Assembly (NCBI GenBank): GCA_002890585.1 | Contig: MIQB01000026.1 | Coordinates: forward strand, 1-24,738 | Origin: Tannerella sp. oral taxon 808 | GTDB lineage: Bacteria > Bacteroidota > Bacteroidia > Bacteroidales > Tannerellaceae | Length of the DNA stretch: 24,738 nucleotides | Reading direction: 5' to 3' | Part shown: piece after piece, positions 14,875 to 23,010 of the stretch | Numbering within the stretch: the first letter of the stretch is position 1 | How the letters are laid out: every line of letters starts with the position of its first letter | Notes under the pieces: model-generated | Told to the model about the DNA's origin: nothing | Seen by the model: only the letters and a program-made list of their open reading frames with translations | The model's database searches: none | Program-made: the position numbers and the translations under genes

Positions 14875-14882
14875 CAAAAGTA
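14875..14882 (-). promoter_or_regulatory. Probable -7 box for the M16 peptidase gene
   Basis: On the minus strand TACTTTTG matches TAnnTTTG exactly and is identical to the box ahead of cysK. It lies 25 bases from the start codon at 14850. No clear -33 TTTG is seen at the right distance. The other side of this 177-bp divergent gap must hold the NigD-like gene promoter, which I could not place. Confidence 0.5.
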
Positions 14883-15027
14883 GGCGGGGCAGGGAAGCAT
14901 TCCGTCGGTTAGGTTTGTCTGGGGGACTGATCTATCTCGCCTCAGAAGATTTAACAACCACCCCATGCAACGCGCCAGCCCCTTCTCCCATCAAGGCATG
15001 CAGTTCAATCAATAACAACCAAACGAG

Positions 15028-15780
15028 ATGAAATCGATGAAATTCCTTTTGATGAGTCTATGCGCGGCAATGATCATGGCGGCGGCCGTGTCGTGCAACA
15101 AAGATGACAACGGCTATTCCTTAGGGCGCGTCTGGCGGTCGGTAGCCACCGTCGACCCGGTCGGCCGGGGCGGCACCTACTCCCTCACCCTCGATGACGG
15201 CTCGCGCCTCTGGCCCGCCGGCACGGAGATCCCCTTCTATCGCCCCAACGAGCGCCACCGTGCGCTGGCCTACTACACAATCCTCTCCGACACCTTCCAA
15301 GGCTTCGACCACGCCATCCTCGTACGCAGCATCCGCGACATCCTCACCAAGCCCTTCGTGGAATCTGATTTATTGGGAAAAGAAAAGTCGAACGACTTCG
15401 GGTCAGACCCTGTCAACATCATCGACATGTGGTACGGCGACGGCTACATCAACGTCCATTTCGGGACGAACCACGGCGGCACGAAGCGCCACTTGGTGAA
15501 CCTCGTGCAGGTCTCGCAGTCGGGCATCCAGCCCTACGTCTTCGAGTTCTGCCACAATGCCTTCGGCGATCCCCCGCGCTACGGCCGGCGCAGCTTCGTA
15601 GCCTTCGACATGGCTAAATTGAAGTTCGCCCCCGGGTCAGACTCCACCGTGACGGTGCGGGTGAAGACGTTTAAGGATGGGGTGAAGACGTACAAGATCT
15701 CTTGCCGCCGCTTTGTCGACAAGGTCATCCCTTACGGCGACGATGCCCTCATGGGCAATACGCTCGCGGATGTGGATTAA
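15028..15780 (+). CDS. NigD-like lipoprotein
   Basis: The 250-residue protein has a lipoprotein signal peptide (MKSMKFLLMSLCAAMIMAAA) with the lipobox cysteine at C23, followed by NKDDNGYSLGRVWRSVATV, the N-terminal signature of the Bacteroidetes NigD-like family (NigD_N). The family is named after a gene in the nigrescin bacteriocin operon of Prevotella nigrescens, but most members stand alone and their role is unknown. The mature region looks all-beta. The next ATG, three codons on, is an alternative start. A strong intrinsic terminator lies about 105 bp downstream. No bacteriocin-like gene is nearby. Confidence 0.85.
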   Translation: MKSMKFLLMSLCAAMIMAAAVSCNKDDNGYSLGRVWRSVATVDPVGRGGTYSLTLDDGSRLWPAGTEIPFYRPNERHRALAYYTILSDTFQGFDHAILVRSIRDILTKPFVESDLLGKEKSNDFGSDPVNIIDMWYGDGYINVHFGTNHGGTKRHLVNLVQVSQSGIQPYVFEFCHNAFGDPPRYGRRSFVAFDMAKLKFAPGSDSTVTVRVKTFKDGVKTYKISCRRFVDKVIPYGDDALMGNTLADVD

Positions 15781-15885
15781 ATCATCGCGCGAAGGCCGAG
15801 GGGGGAGTAGACTTCACATCAACTAAAACAAACAGCTAATCAAGACAATCGTGTGTTTTACCTTGACTATAAGGTAGTGTTCCTT

Positions 15886-15925
15886 GTGAGGGAGTGTCCG
15901 TGAGGACGCCCCCTCACTTTCTTTT
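15886..15925 (+). terminator. Intrinsic terminator of the NigD-like gene
   Basis: Arms 15886-15899 (GTGAGGGAGTGTCC) and 15904-15917 (GGACGCCCCCTCAC) form a 14-bp stem with one mismatch and one wobble around a GTGA loop. TTTCTTTT follows at 15918-15925. Confidence 0.85.
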
Positions 15926-15975
15926 ATGGGGATGCTTCCCCGCTCCCTCCGACTTCTACAAACGGGGATCGGCAT

Positions 15976-16016
15976 AAAAAGAAAGCAGAGCCTGCGATGT
16001 AACTCGCAGACCCTGC
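15976..16016 (-). terminator. Intrinsic terminator of the carboxyltransferase gene
   Basis: On the minus strand GCAGGGTCTGCGA (16016-16004) pairs with TCGCAGGCTCTGC (15997-15985), 13 bp with two wobble pairs and a 6-base loop. TTTCTTTTT follows (15984-15976). It lies 52 bases after the stop codon and faces the NigD terminator across about 50 bp. Confidence 0.85.
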
Positions 16017-16068
16017 CTCTTCCTATTTGCAAAAACGATGGGCGCCGCAAGTGCGATGCCCGCTTCGT

Positions 16069-18162
16069 TTATACGATCTCAATCATCGGCGCGCCTACCT
16101 GCACGGAGTCGCCAGCCTTCACGAGGACGCGGCTAACAGTGCCAGCAAAATCGGCCGTGATGTCGTTCTCCATCTTCATGGATTCGAGCACCAACAGCTT
16201 GTCGCCCTTGTTCACCTTAGCGCCCACCTTCACCGTCACCTCAATGACGCTGCCAGGCATCGGGCATTCTACCATGCGACCCTTCGCGGCGTTTGTCGCC
16301 TTGGGAGCGGCTGCAGCTGCAGCCTCATCTACGATCTCAACCATCGGTGCGCCTACCTGCACGGAGTCGCCTGCCTTCACGAGGATGCGGCGCACTGTGC
16401 CAGCAAAGTCAGCCGTGATGTCGTTCTCCATCTTCATGGATTCGAGCACCAACAGCTTGTCGCCCTTGTTCACCTTAGCGCCCACCTTCACCGTCACCTC
16501 AATGACGCTGCCAGGCATCGGGCATTCTACCATGCGACCCTTCACTGAATCGTCCATTGCGGCAGCAGCCTCTTCCTGCGCCGTCTCCTTGCCACCGCAA
16601 GCGCAAGCGCCGGAAGCCTTCTGCTTCTCGTTGTACTCGGCTTCGCGTTTCTTGCGCAGGAAGCCGGTTGCTACGTTCGGGAAGAGCTCTAAGAGCAGCA
16701 TGTCCTTCTCGTCCTTCGCCAAATGCACACCGCCGAACTCCTCAAGCACGGGGTTGTCCGGTGTCTTATGCTTGGACGTATCGTAGGGCGTCTCTACGGG
16801 CGATCCCGTGATCTGCTCGCGGAATTTGGGATCAATGGGCACCGGCGTCTTACCGTATTCGCCCTTCACCAAGTTCACGAACTGGCTCGAGGTGTTACCA
16901 TATTTTTCCTGTCCCTTCTTCAAGCTCAATGCGCAAGACACGGCCTGTGCGCCTACGATCTGGCTGGTCGGCGTCACGAGTGGCGGCAGACCGGCGTCGA
17001 GGCGTACGCTCGGGATGAGCTTCATCGCGTCTTCGAGCAGATCCATCGAGTTGAATTGCTTCAACTGAGCCACCATGTTGCTATACATACCGCCGGGGAT
17101 CTCGGCATTCTTCACCAGCTCGTTCGGTTTCGGGAAGTTGAAGTACTTCTCGATGGCGTGGCAAGCATCCAGCAGCGCAGCTTCGTCGCTATTGCGAACA
17201 GCCTCGATAGCCTTGTCGAACAGTGCGTCGATGTCAGCCGGCAGCGTGTCGGTCAGCGGATTGAACGGGTTCGGGAACATCTTCGATGCGTCGTAAGCCT
17301 CCAGCTCCTTGCGGATCTCTTTCAGCTCCTTGCTAATCTTGGCCACGGCCTCCATGTTCACGTCGAGCTCTACGCCGAGCTTCTTGCAGAAGACGTAGAT
17401 CAGCTCGATGGCCGGAGCACCTGTGCCGCCACCGAAGTACCAGATGTTTGTGTCGACGATGTCGGCACCACACATGATGGCGGTCAGGACGGAAGCGAGG
17501 CCGAAGCCCGGCGTACAGTGCGTGTGGAAATCTACAGGCACATTGAGGTGCTTCTTGAAGAGCGGGATCAGCTTGGCCACGCGCGAGGGCGGGATCAGGC
17601 CGCTCATGTCCTTGATGGTGATCATGTCAGCACCCAGAGCCAGCATCTCTTGCGCCTTGTTCAGGAAGTAAGCGTCGGTGAAGACCGGTTCGCGGTTGTC
17701 GTCATACTTCGGATCCACCGTGTAGCAAACGGCGCAGTCGGCCATGCCGCCGTACTTCTTAATGCTCTTCACGCTTGACTTTACGTTGTTTACGTCGTTC
17801 AGCGCGTCGAAGATGCGCATGATGTCCAAGCCGGATTTTACGGCGTTGCGGAAGAAACCGTCGATGATCTCGTCGGGATACGGAGCATAGCCGTAGAGGT
17901 TACGGCCACGTGAGAGGGCGGTCAGCTTGGAAACGTCGCCCACGGCGGCCTTGATCTTTTCCAGTCTGTCCCACGGGTTTTCGCCCAGATAGCGCATGAC
18001 GGAGTCGGGCACGGCGCCGCCCCAGACTTCCATCGCGTAGAAGTTCGCGTCTTTGTAATAAGGTAATACGCGATCAACCTGCGATTGATTCATACGTGTT
18101 GCAAACGAAGACTGCTGTCCGTCTCTCAAAGTCAGATCCCTGATCAAAAGTTTCTGTGTCAT
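16069..18162 (-). CDS. Biotin-dependent carboxyltransferase (OadA/PycB type) with two biotinyl domains
   Basis: The 697-residue protein has a pyruvate/oxaloacetate carboxyltransferase barrel (about 4-270): LTLRDGQQS with metal ligand D14, K184 in TIKDMSGL, and the HTH metal ligands H213 and H215. A conserved PYC/OADA domain follows to about 470, then an Ala-rich linker with a CACGG motif. Two biotinyl domains end the chain, at 542-611 and 628-697, each with the ESMKM site (biotin lysines about K577 and K663). Relatives include the oxaloacetate decarboxylase alpha subunit, pyruvate carboxylase subunit B and transcarboxylase 5S; they normally have one biotinyl domain or none and about 500-620 residues. 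The reaction cannot be fixed without its partner subunits, none of which is in the window. It lies downstream of the lactate genes and could join pyruvate to oxaloacetate or propionate metabolism. Confidence 0.88.
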   Translation of the reverse strand: MTQKLLIRDLTLRDGQQSSFATRMNQSQVDRVLPYYKDANFYAMEVWGGAVPDSVMRYLGENPWDRLEKIKAAVGDVSKLTALSRGRNLYGYAPYPDEIIDGFFRNAVKSGLDIMRIFDALNDVNNVKSSVKSIKKYGGMADCAVCYTVDPKYDDNREPVFTDAYFLNKAQEMLALGADMITIKDMSGLIPPSRVAKLIPLFKKHLNVPVDFHTHCTPGFGLASVLTAIMCGADIVDTNIWYFGGGTGAPAIELIYVFCKKLGVELDVNMEAVAKISKELKEIRKELEAYDASKMFPNPFNPLTDTLPADIDALFDKAIEAVRNSDEAALLDACHAIEKYFNFPKPNELVKNAEIPGGMYSNMVAQLKQFNSMDLLEDAMKLIPSVRLDAGLPPLVTPTSQIVGAQAVSCALSLKKGQEKYGNTSSQFVNLVKGEYGKTPVPIDPKFREQITGSPVETPYDTSKHKTPDNPVLEEFGGVHLAKDEKDMLLLELFPNVATGFLRKKREAEYNEKQKASGACACGGKETAQEEAAAAMDDSVKGRMVECPMPGSVIEVTVKVGAKVNKGDKLLVLESMKMENDITADFAGTVRRILVKAGDSVQVGAPMVEIVDEAAAAAAPKATNAAKGRMVECPMPGSVIEVTVKVGAKVNKGDKLLVLESMKMENDITADFAGTVSRVLVKAGDSVQVGAPMIEIV
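16072..16539 (-). repeat. 258-bp in-gene duplication of the biotinyl domain
   Basis: DNA for the two biotinyl domains (16072-16281 and 16330-16539) repeats with a 258-bp step. Runs longer than 100 bases appear identical, for example around 16160-16270 against 16418-16528. The encoded domains differ at only a few residues (such as RRIL against SRVL). Near-identity at the DNA level points to a recent duplication or continuing gene conversion. Confidence 0.9.
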
Positions 18163-18299
18163 GATTATTCTGTTTTTTGAATGTGTGATGAATGCTTATT
18201 GTGTAAATCGTTCTATTTCTTTTCTGCGCCTTGCAGTGATGCGGTGTTTGGCCACTTCTTCACTGACGCGGTCGCAAAGAAAGGGCTTTTTCAAGGAGA

Positions 18300-18341
18300 C
18301 CCCGTCGGGATTACGGAAATATTTCCACAATCCCGGCGGGG
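18300..18341. other. Hairpin upstream of the carboxyltransferase gene
   Basis: CCCCGTCGGGATT (18300-18312) pairs with AATCCCGGCGGGG (18329-18341), 13 bp with one wobble or mismatch. The loop holds the palindrome GGAAATATTTCC. TTTT follows at 18348-18351 on the plus strand, but there is no T-run on the minus strand in the direction of lctP transcription. It may be a leader structure of the carboxyltransferase gene or a weak lctP terminator. The rest of 18163-18410 shows no gene or recognisable promoter. Confidence 0.6.
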
Positions 18342-18410
18342 CGCTCGTTTTCATTGAATAATTGGTTTAGAATGTGGTCCTAATGCAAGTTCGGCGCAAG
18401 CCTTATACGC

Positions 18411-18595
18411 TGTCGATTTTGTCGACGGGGCCATTTCGATCTGAAAACCGCCGTCGACTGGATCGACGGGGCCATTTCGATCTGAAAACCGCCGTCGACT
18501 GAATCGACGGGGCCATTTCGATCTGAAAATCGCCGTCGATTGAATCGACGGGGTATTTCATCCTGAAAGTGGTCGTCGACTCAATCGACGGACAG
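18411..18595. repeat. Tandem array, 40-41 bp unit, about 4.5 copies
   Basis: TCGACGG starts at 18422, 18463, 18504, 18545 and 18585 (steps 41, 41, 41, 40). The unit is TCGACGGGGCCATTTCGAT then CTGAAAACCGCCG then TCGACTGAA. Each junction forms a stem CCGTCGA-loop-TCGACGG of 7 bp. The last unit is the most diverged (TATTTCATC, AGTGGTCG). It lies between lctP and the carboxyltransferase gene, both read on the minus strand, so an RNA crossing it would carry a row of evenly spaced stem-loops. Confidence 0.93.
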
Positions 18596-18636
18596 AAAGA
18601 CAAAATGGCTTACGCCCCCCGCGAACTCACGTCGGT

Positions 18637-20211
18637 TTAGATGCCTGACAGTCCACCGAAGTAGACCATCAACCCGGCGATGATGATGTAGCCGATGGCG
18701 TAAGGCAAGGCGCTACGGAGGATCTCGCCGTCGCGCCCTGGCATGTCGCACGAGGCGGTGGCGATGGCGATGCTTTGCGGTGAGATGATCTTACCACCCG
18801 TGGCTCCGGCTGTGTTGGCAGCCACTAACCAGTTGGGATCGGCATAGTTCAGCTTCGTCGCCACACTACCTTGAAGTTTCCCGAAGAGGATGTTGGACGA
18901 CGTATCGCTACCTGTAACGAATGTGCCGATAGCACCAATCAGCGGAGCAAACAGCGGATAGAAAGCACCCGTGGCTGCAGCCAGTGCATTAGCGATGACG
19001 AGGATCATACCGGCGTAGTTCATCACCGACGCAATCGAAACGAGGCTGATAATCGTGACTACCGTCTTGCCCAGATTCTTTACCGTACGCGCCAGCACGA
19101 CGATGAGCTTCTTGGCCGAAACGCCCTGCACTAATCCGCCGAAGAACGTACCCAAGAAGAGCATCAAGCCGGCGTTGGAGATCCAACCGAACGAGAAAGT
19201 CTTCCCTTCGGGATAAATGGGCAGGGGCACATGGCTAACTAAGTTGGCACGGAGGAAGGTGCTAACGGGCTTCACTAATGGCCCACTGATGATGATAAAG
19301 AAGAGGATAAATCCATATACACTCCATGCACGGAGGGTCTGCGACATGGTGAACGTCTCTTTCTCCGTCATTGATTCGGCATCTTTTTCGCCGAAGAGGC
19401 GGGCGTAGAGGATGATGGCTAAGATGGCGGCTACACTGCCAAGGATGGCCGGCGTCTCTGCCCCGAGGTAATGCGCGCAGAGGTATTGCACAACGAGCGA
19501 TACGCCACCCACCCACAGGGAGAGGATGAGGTGCTTGACGATCTTCTTCGGTGAGCGATCGGTGAGCACGAGGATGACGAAAGGAAGCAACAGCATGAGT
19601 GGTGAGAGCTGCATGACAACCTTTGAGGAGATGTCGCAGATGGCTTCCTGCGTGGCAGCACCCGTAGGCGCGACTTCGTTGGCCAACGTGATGACAGGTA
19701 CACCCACAGCACCGAAGCCCGTCGGTACACTGTTAGCAATAAGCGATACCAAAGCACTGAAACCGGGCTTGAAGCCGAGACCGATCAGGATAGCGGCGGG
19801 GATGGCCACCGCCGTACCGAAGCCTGCCATGCCTTCAAGCAATCCGCCAAAACCCCAGACGAGGAGCAGCACGATGATGCCGCGGTCGTTCGTGAGGGAG
19901 GTGAACTGCTTCTTGATCACTTCGATCTCACCACTCTCCAGCAACGTGTTGTAGCTGTAGATGGCCATCAGAATGATGATCAGGATGGGGAAGGTGGCCT
20001 TGAGCACGCCTTCAATGAAGGCCCAAAAGACTCCGGCTTCGCCAAACTGCAGATAGGGTTCGGGGGCAAAGCCTAACGCCCGGGGGGCAAACACGGCAAT
20101 GAGCAGCGTGGCAAGTAGGGTGATAAACGCGCTCTTGTGCCCGGCCATCTTGAGGCCGAGCATAAGCACAAACAGGAGGAGAATCGGGAGAATAGATAGG
20201 ATTACGTTCAT
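18637..20211 (-). CDS. lctP: L-lactate permease family transporter
   Basis: The 524-residue protein is a polytopic inner-membrane transporter of the LctP/LldP family (about 12-14 helices), which imports L-lactate and related hydroxy acids with protons. Family features include the glycine-rich GFGGLLEGMAGFGTAVAIPAA region near residues 120-140, NSVPTGFGAVGVPV near 160-175, and TGSDTSSNILFGKLQ near 425-440. It begins 50 bp after the lutC stop on the same strand, so it is almost certainly part of the lut operon. Its substrate is taken from family and context. Confidence 0.93.
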   Translation of the reverse strand: MNVILSILPILLLFVLMLGLKMAGHKSAFITLLATLLIAVFAPRALGFAPEPYLQFGEAGVFWAFIEGVLKATFPILIIILMAIYSYNTLLESGEIEVIKKQFTSLTNDRGIIVLLLVWGFGGLLEGMAGFGTAVAIPAAILIGLGFKPGFSALVSLIANSVPTGFGAVGVPVITLANEVAPTGAATQEAICDISSKVVMQLSPLMLLLPFVILVLTDRSPKKIVKHLILSLWVGGVSLVVQYLCAHYLGAETPAILGSVAAILAIILYARLFGEKDAESMTEKETFTMSQTLRAWSVYGFILFFIIISGPLVKPVSTFLRANLVSHVPLPIYPEGKTFSFGWISNAGLMLFLGTFFGGLVQGVSAKKLIVVLARTVKNLGKTVVTIISLVSIASVMNYAGMILVIANALAAATGAFYPLFAPLIGAIGTFVTGSDTSSNILFGKLQGSVATKLNYADPNWLVAANTAGATGGKIISPQSIAIATASCDMPGRDGEILRSALPYAIGYIIIAGLMVYFGGLSGI

Positions 20212-20261
20212 GATATAAATGTTGTTAGGAGTTATATGCTATACGATCACTCACACAGTGC

Positions 20262-20843
20262 TTACACAAGCAAGACAACCACTTGCTTCGGACCGTGCGC
20301 CCCTTTGACGAGCGACTGTTCGATGTCGGCCGTCTTTGACGGACCGGACATGAAGCCGCGGAACTCGCCCGGATGTGCCTCAGGCACGCGGGCATAGGCG
20401 TCGTGCATGGTATCGACTAACTGATCCTTGGGCAGGATGAAGACGAGCGCCTCAGAGATGAAGTAGATGGCGCGTTGCAGATACTCCTGCTCGAAATAGA
20501 CGGCGGCATTCTCGCAAACACCGAAGATGCCGTGGCAGACAACGAGATCCGTGCCGTTCAGTTCAGACGGCGTCTCAATCGTATCGGGGTTGTAGGTGGC
20601 GCACTTAACCTCGGGGAAGTTGCAGGCGATGCGCTTGGCTTCGGGGAAGAGGCGACGAATGGCGTCGTCCACCGTTTCGCCTTTACCCAAGAGCTCAGCG
20701 CTGCCTCCTACACCGGCTGAGATCTCAATAAACTGCTTGATCTTATCCGGGTAGACCATGTGAGGGATCTTGATTTCGGGGCGGGGGAATTGCTCCTTGA
20801 TGTTCTCCCGCAGGCTGTTCAGTATAAATTCCTTGCTGCTCAT
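20262..20843 (-). CDS. lutC: L-lactate utilisation protein C (LUD domain)
   Basis: The 193-residue protein is a LUD-domain (DUF162) member, the third part of the LutABC complex that oxidises L-lactate to pyruvate. Visible features are VGGSAELLGKGETVDDAIRR near 45-65, the NGTDLVVCHGIFGVCENAAV stretch near 97-117, and the C-terminal GPSKTADIEQSLVKGAHGPK typical of LutC. The gene starts 8 bases after lutB ends. It has no iron-sulfur motif, as expected. Confidence 0.93.
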   Translation of the reverse strand: MSSKEFILNSLRENIKEQFPRPEIKIPHMVYPDKIKQFIEISAGVGGSAELLGKGETVDDAIRRLFPEAKRIACNFPEVKCATYNPDTIETPSELNGTDLVVCHGIFGVCENAAVYFEQEYLQRAIYFISEALVFILPKDQLVDTMHDAYARVPEAHPGEFRGFMSGPSKTADIEQSLVKGAHGPKQVVVLLV

Positions 20844-20851
20844 CTTGATTC

Positions 20852-22228
20852 TTATTTAGCGTTATTCTCCTTGTGATTCTTCTTCCACCAAGCTTCAAAC
20901 GACTGCTTGGCGAACTTGGGTAGCTCGCGCTCTTTGCCCCAATCGTTGATCCCATTGTAGACCATGAAGCGCGGCATGGAATTGACCATCGGAGCCATCT
21001 TGAGTGCGGAGTGAAAGAGCCCCGGGCGATCCATGAGGAACTTGATGCCGTTGCTCATCGTTTTCTTCTTCGGGTCAGCCGTACCGAAGCCATCGAGCTT
21101 CTGGCGCCAGATGTAGATCTGTTCACCGAGGTCTACCATCACCGGGCAGACGAACGAGCAGGAGAGGCAGAGCGAGCAAGCGGAGACGTTGCCGCTGTGC
21201 TTCTGCGGATCGTTGAGCATGCCGAGGTTGATGCCGATCGGGCCGGGGATGAAGTAAGAATAGGAATAGCCGCCACTGCGACGGTAGACGGGGCAGGTGT
21301 TCATGCAGGCGCCGCAGCGGATGCAGTTCATCACTTTGCGATGCTCGGGCATACCGAGGATTTTGCTGCGCCCGTTGTCGACGATGATGAAGTGTTGCTC
21401 GCCGCCTTTATGTGGGCGGCCGAAGTGTGACGTGTAAGTCGTGATGGGCTGACCTGTGGCCGATCGTGCCAACAGGCGTGTGAAGACGCCGAGCGAACGC
21501 AGGTCGGGGATGATCTTATCGATGCCGAAGGCGGTGATGTTGATCTTCTGGCACGACATGCCCATGTCTGCGTTGCCCTCGTTGGTGCAGACGGCTACTT
21601 CGCCGGTGGAGGCGATGGCGAAATTGCCACCCGTCATGCCGGCTCCGGCGTTGAGGAAGTCTTGACGCAGGGCGCGACGGGCCTGATGCGTGAGGTAGGT
21701 CGGGTCGAAGTTGCCCTTTTCGCTGCCGAGTTTCTCTTCGAAGAGTTCTCCCACGGCTTGGCGCTTGATGTGGATGGCGGGCATGACGATGTGGCTCGGG
21801 TGGAGGTGCATCAATTGCAGGATGCGCTCGCCGAGGTCGCTCTCGATCACTTCATAACCCTTCTCTATGAGGTAGGGGTTGAGTTCGCACTCTTCGGAGA
21901 GCATGGATTTACTCTTAACGAGCTTCTTGATGCCGTGCTCGCTGAGGATGCCCTCGATGATGTGGCGATACTCCTCGGCGTCTTTGGCGAAGTGCACGTG
22001 GCAGCCATTGGCGGTGGCGTTCTTCTCAAACTGTTCGATGAGCTCGGGCAAGTGGGAGGTACTGTAGAGTTTGATGTCGCGTGCGGTGTGACGCAGGTCT
22101 TCCCATTCGGGGATGGCGTGCGAGAGGAGGTCGCGTTTGTAGCGAACCATGTACAGTGTCTGGTCGTGCCATACGGCGTTCTCTTTATTGGCTAAGAAGG
22201 CTTTTGCAGCCTTGGCATGTGCGCTCAT
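20852..22228 (-). CDS. lutB: L-lactate utilisation iron-sulfur protein B
   Basis: The 458-residue protein joins a LUD domain (about 60-290) to a ferredoxin-like part with two 4Fe-4S sites. Cluster ligands are C302, C305, C308 and C312 (CIRCGACMNTCP) and C351, C354, C357 and C361 (CSLCLSCSFVCP). A C-terminal region matches the LutB tail. The ATG at 22228 overlaps the lutA stop as ATGA, which fixes the start; 70 further in-frame codons upstream are lutA shadow. It works with LutA and LutC in cytoplasmic lactate oxidation. Confidence 0.95.
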   Translation of the reverse strand: MSAHAKAAKAFLANKENAVWHDQTLYMVRYKRDLLSHAIPEWEDLRHTARDIKLYSTSHLPELIEQFEKNATANGCHVHFAKDAEEYRHIIEGILSEHGIKKLVKSKSMLSEECELNPYLIEKGYEVIESDLGERILQLMHLHPSHIVMPAIHIKRQAVGELFEEKLGSEKGNFDPTYLTHQARRALRQDFLNAGAGMTGGNFAIASTGEVAVCTNEGNADMGMSCQKINITAFGIDKIIPDLRSLGVFTRLLARSATGQPITTYTSHFGRPHKGGEQHFIIVDNGRSKILGMPEHRKVMNCIRCGACMNTCPVYRRSGGYSYSYFIPGPIGINLGMLNDPQKHSGNVSACSLCLSCSFVCPVMVDLGEQIYIWRQKLDGFGTADPKKKTMSNGIKFLMDRPGLFHSALKMAPMVNSMPRFMVYNGINDWGKERELPKFAKQSFEAWWKKNHKENNAK

Positions 22229-22968
22229 AACTGTGCTGTTAAGATTTCGAGGTAATGGATGGTTTTGATGGGATAATGTTCGCGTTCGATGACGCCGCTC
22301 ATGTGCATCAGGCAGGAGCTGTCGGCTCCGGTGATGTATTCGGCTCCGGTGGACATGTGATCCTTGACCTTGTCGCGCCCCATGCAGGCGGATACTTCGG
22401 CTTCTTCGACGGCGAACATGCCGCCAAATCCGCAGCACTCATCGACGCGTTTGGGCTCCAAGACGGTGATGCCGGGGACGCGCTCGAGCAGCGAACGGAT
22501 CTTGTTGAAGTAGGGTACGGTAAGCTCTGAGGGGGCGGAGAGGCCGAGCTCGCGCACGCCGTGGCAGCTGTTGTGGATGCTGACTTTGTGCGGGAATTTG
22601 GAGGGGAACTTCTCGGGTTTCACCACGTCGTGCAGGAACTCGGTGATGTCGTAGATGTGCTTCGCTGCGGTGCATTCTTTCTTCTTGGCGTCGGCCAAGA
22701 GGCGGGGGTGGTTCTCTTTGACGAAGGCTACGCAGCTGGCTGAGGGGCCAACGACATAATCATACTTCTTGAAGAGGTCGTCGAAGCGTTCGGCCAGGTG
22801 GACGGAGCCACCCTCAAAGCCGGCGTTGGCCATTGGTTGGCCGCAGCAGGTCTGCCCCACGGGATAGTCGACATCGAGCCCAAGGTTGGTGAGCAGCTTG
22901 TAACAGGCTATACCTACATGCGGGTAGACCGCATTGATATAGCAGGGAATAAATAATCCGATTTTCAT
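22225..22968 (-). CDS. lutA: L-lactate utilisation protein A (CCG-domain oxidoreductase)
   Basis: The 247-residue protein has two cysteine-rich CCG domains as in LutA/GlpC/heterodisulfide reductase B. CCGQPMANAGF starts at C41, with C79 before the first domain ends. C135, ECCGFGGMF at 177-185 (C178, C179) and C219 form the second set. These ligate iron-sulfur clusters in the lactate dehydrogenase complex. The ATG at 22968 is preferred to the GTG two codons earlier. It lies 42 bp after the outer-membrane barrel gene and overlaps lutB by four bases, so the order is porin, lutA, lutB, lutC, lctP in one operon. Confidence 0.95.
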   Translation of the reverse strand: MKIGLFIPCYINAVYPHVGIACYKLLTNLGLDVDYPVGQTCCGQPMANAGFEGGSVHLAERFDDLFKKYDYVVGPSASCVAFVKENHPRLLADAKKKECTAAKHIYDITEFLHDVVKPEKFPSKFPHKVSIHNSCHGVRELGLSAPSELTVPYFNKIRSLLERVPGITVLEPKRVDECCGFGGMFAVEEAEVSACMGRDKVKDHMSTGAEYITGADSSCLMHMSGVIEREHYPIKTIHYLEILTAQL

Positions 22969-23010
22969 AACCACATAGTTTTAGTGTCAAATAACTGGTT
23001 TGTCTCTCTC

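Noticed and set aside
15028..15780. Bacteriocin immunity locus
   Set aside because: NigD takes its name from a bacteriocin operon, but there is no bacteriocin precursor, processing or export gene here and the family is widespread outside such loci.
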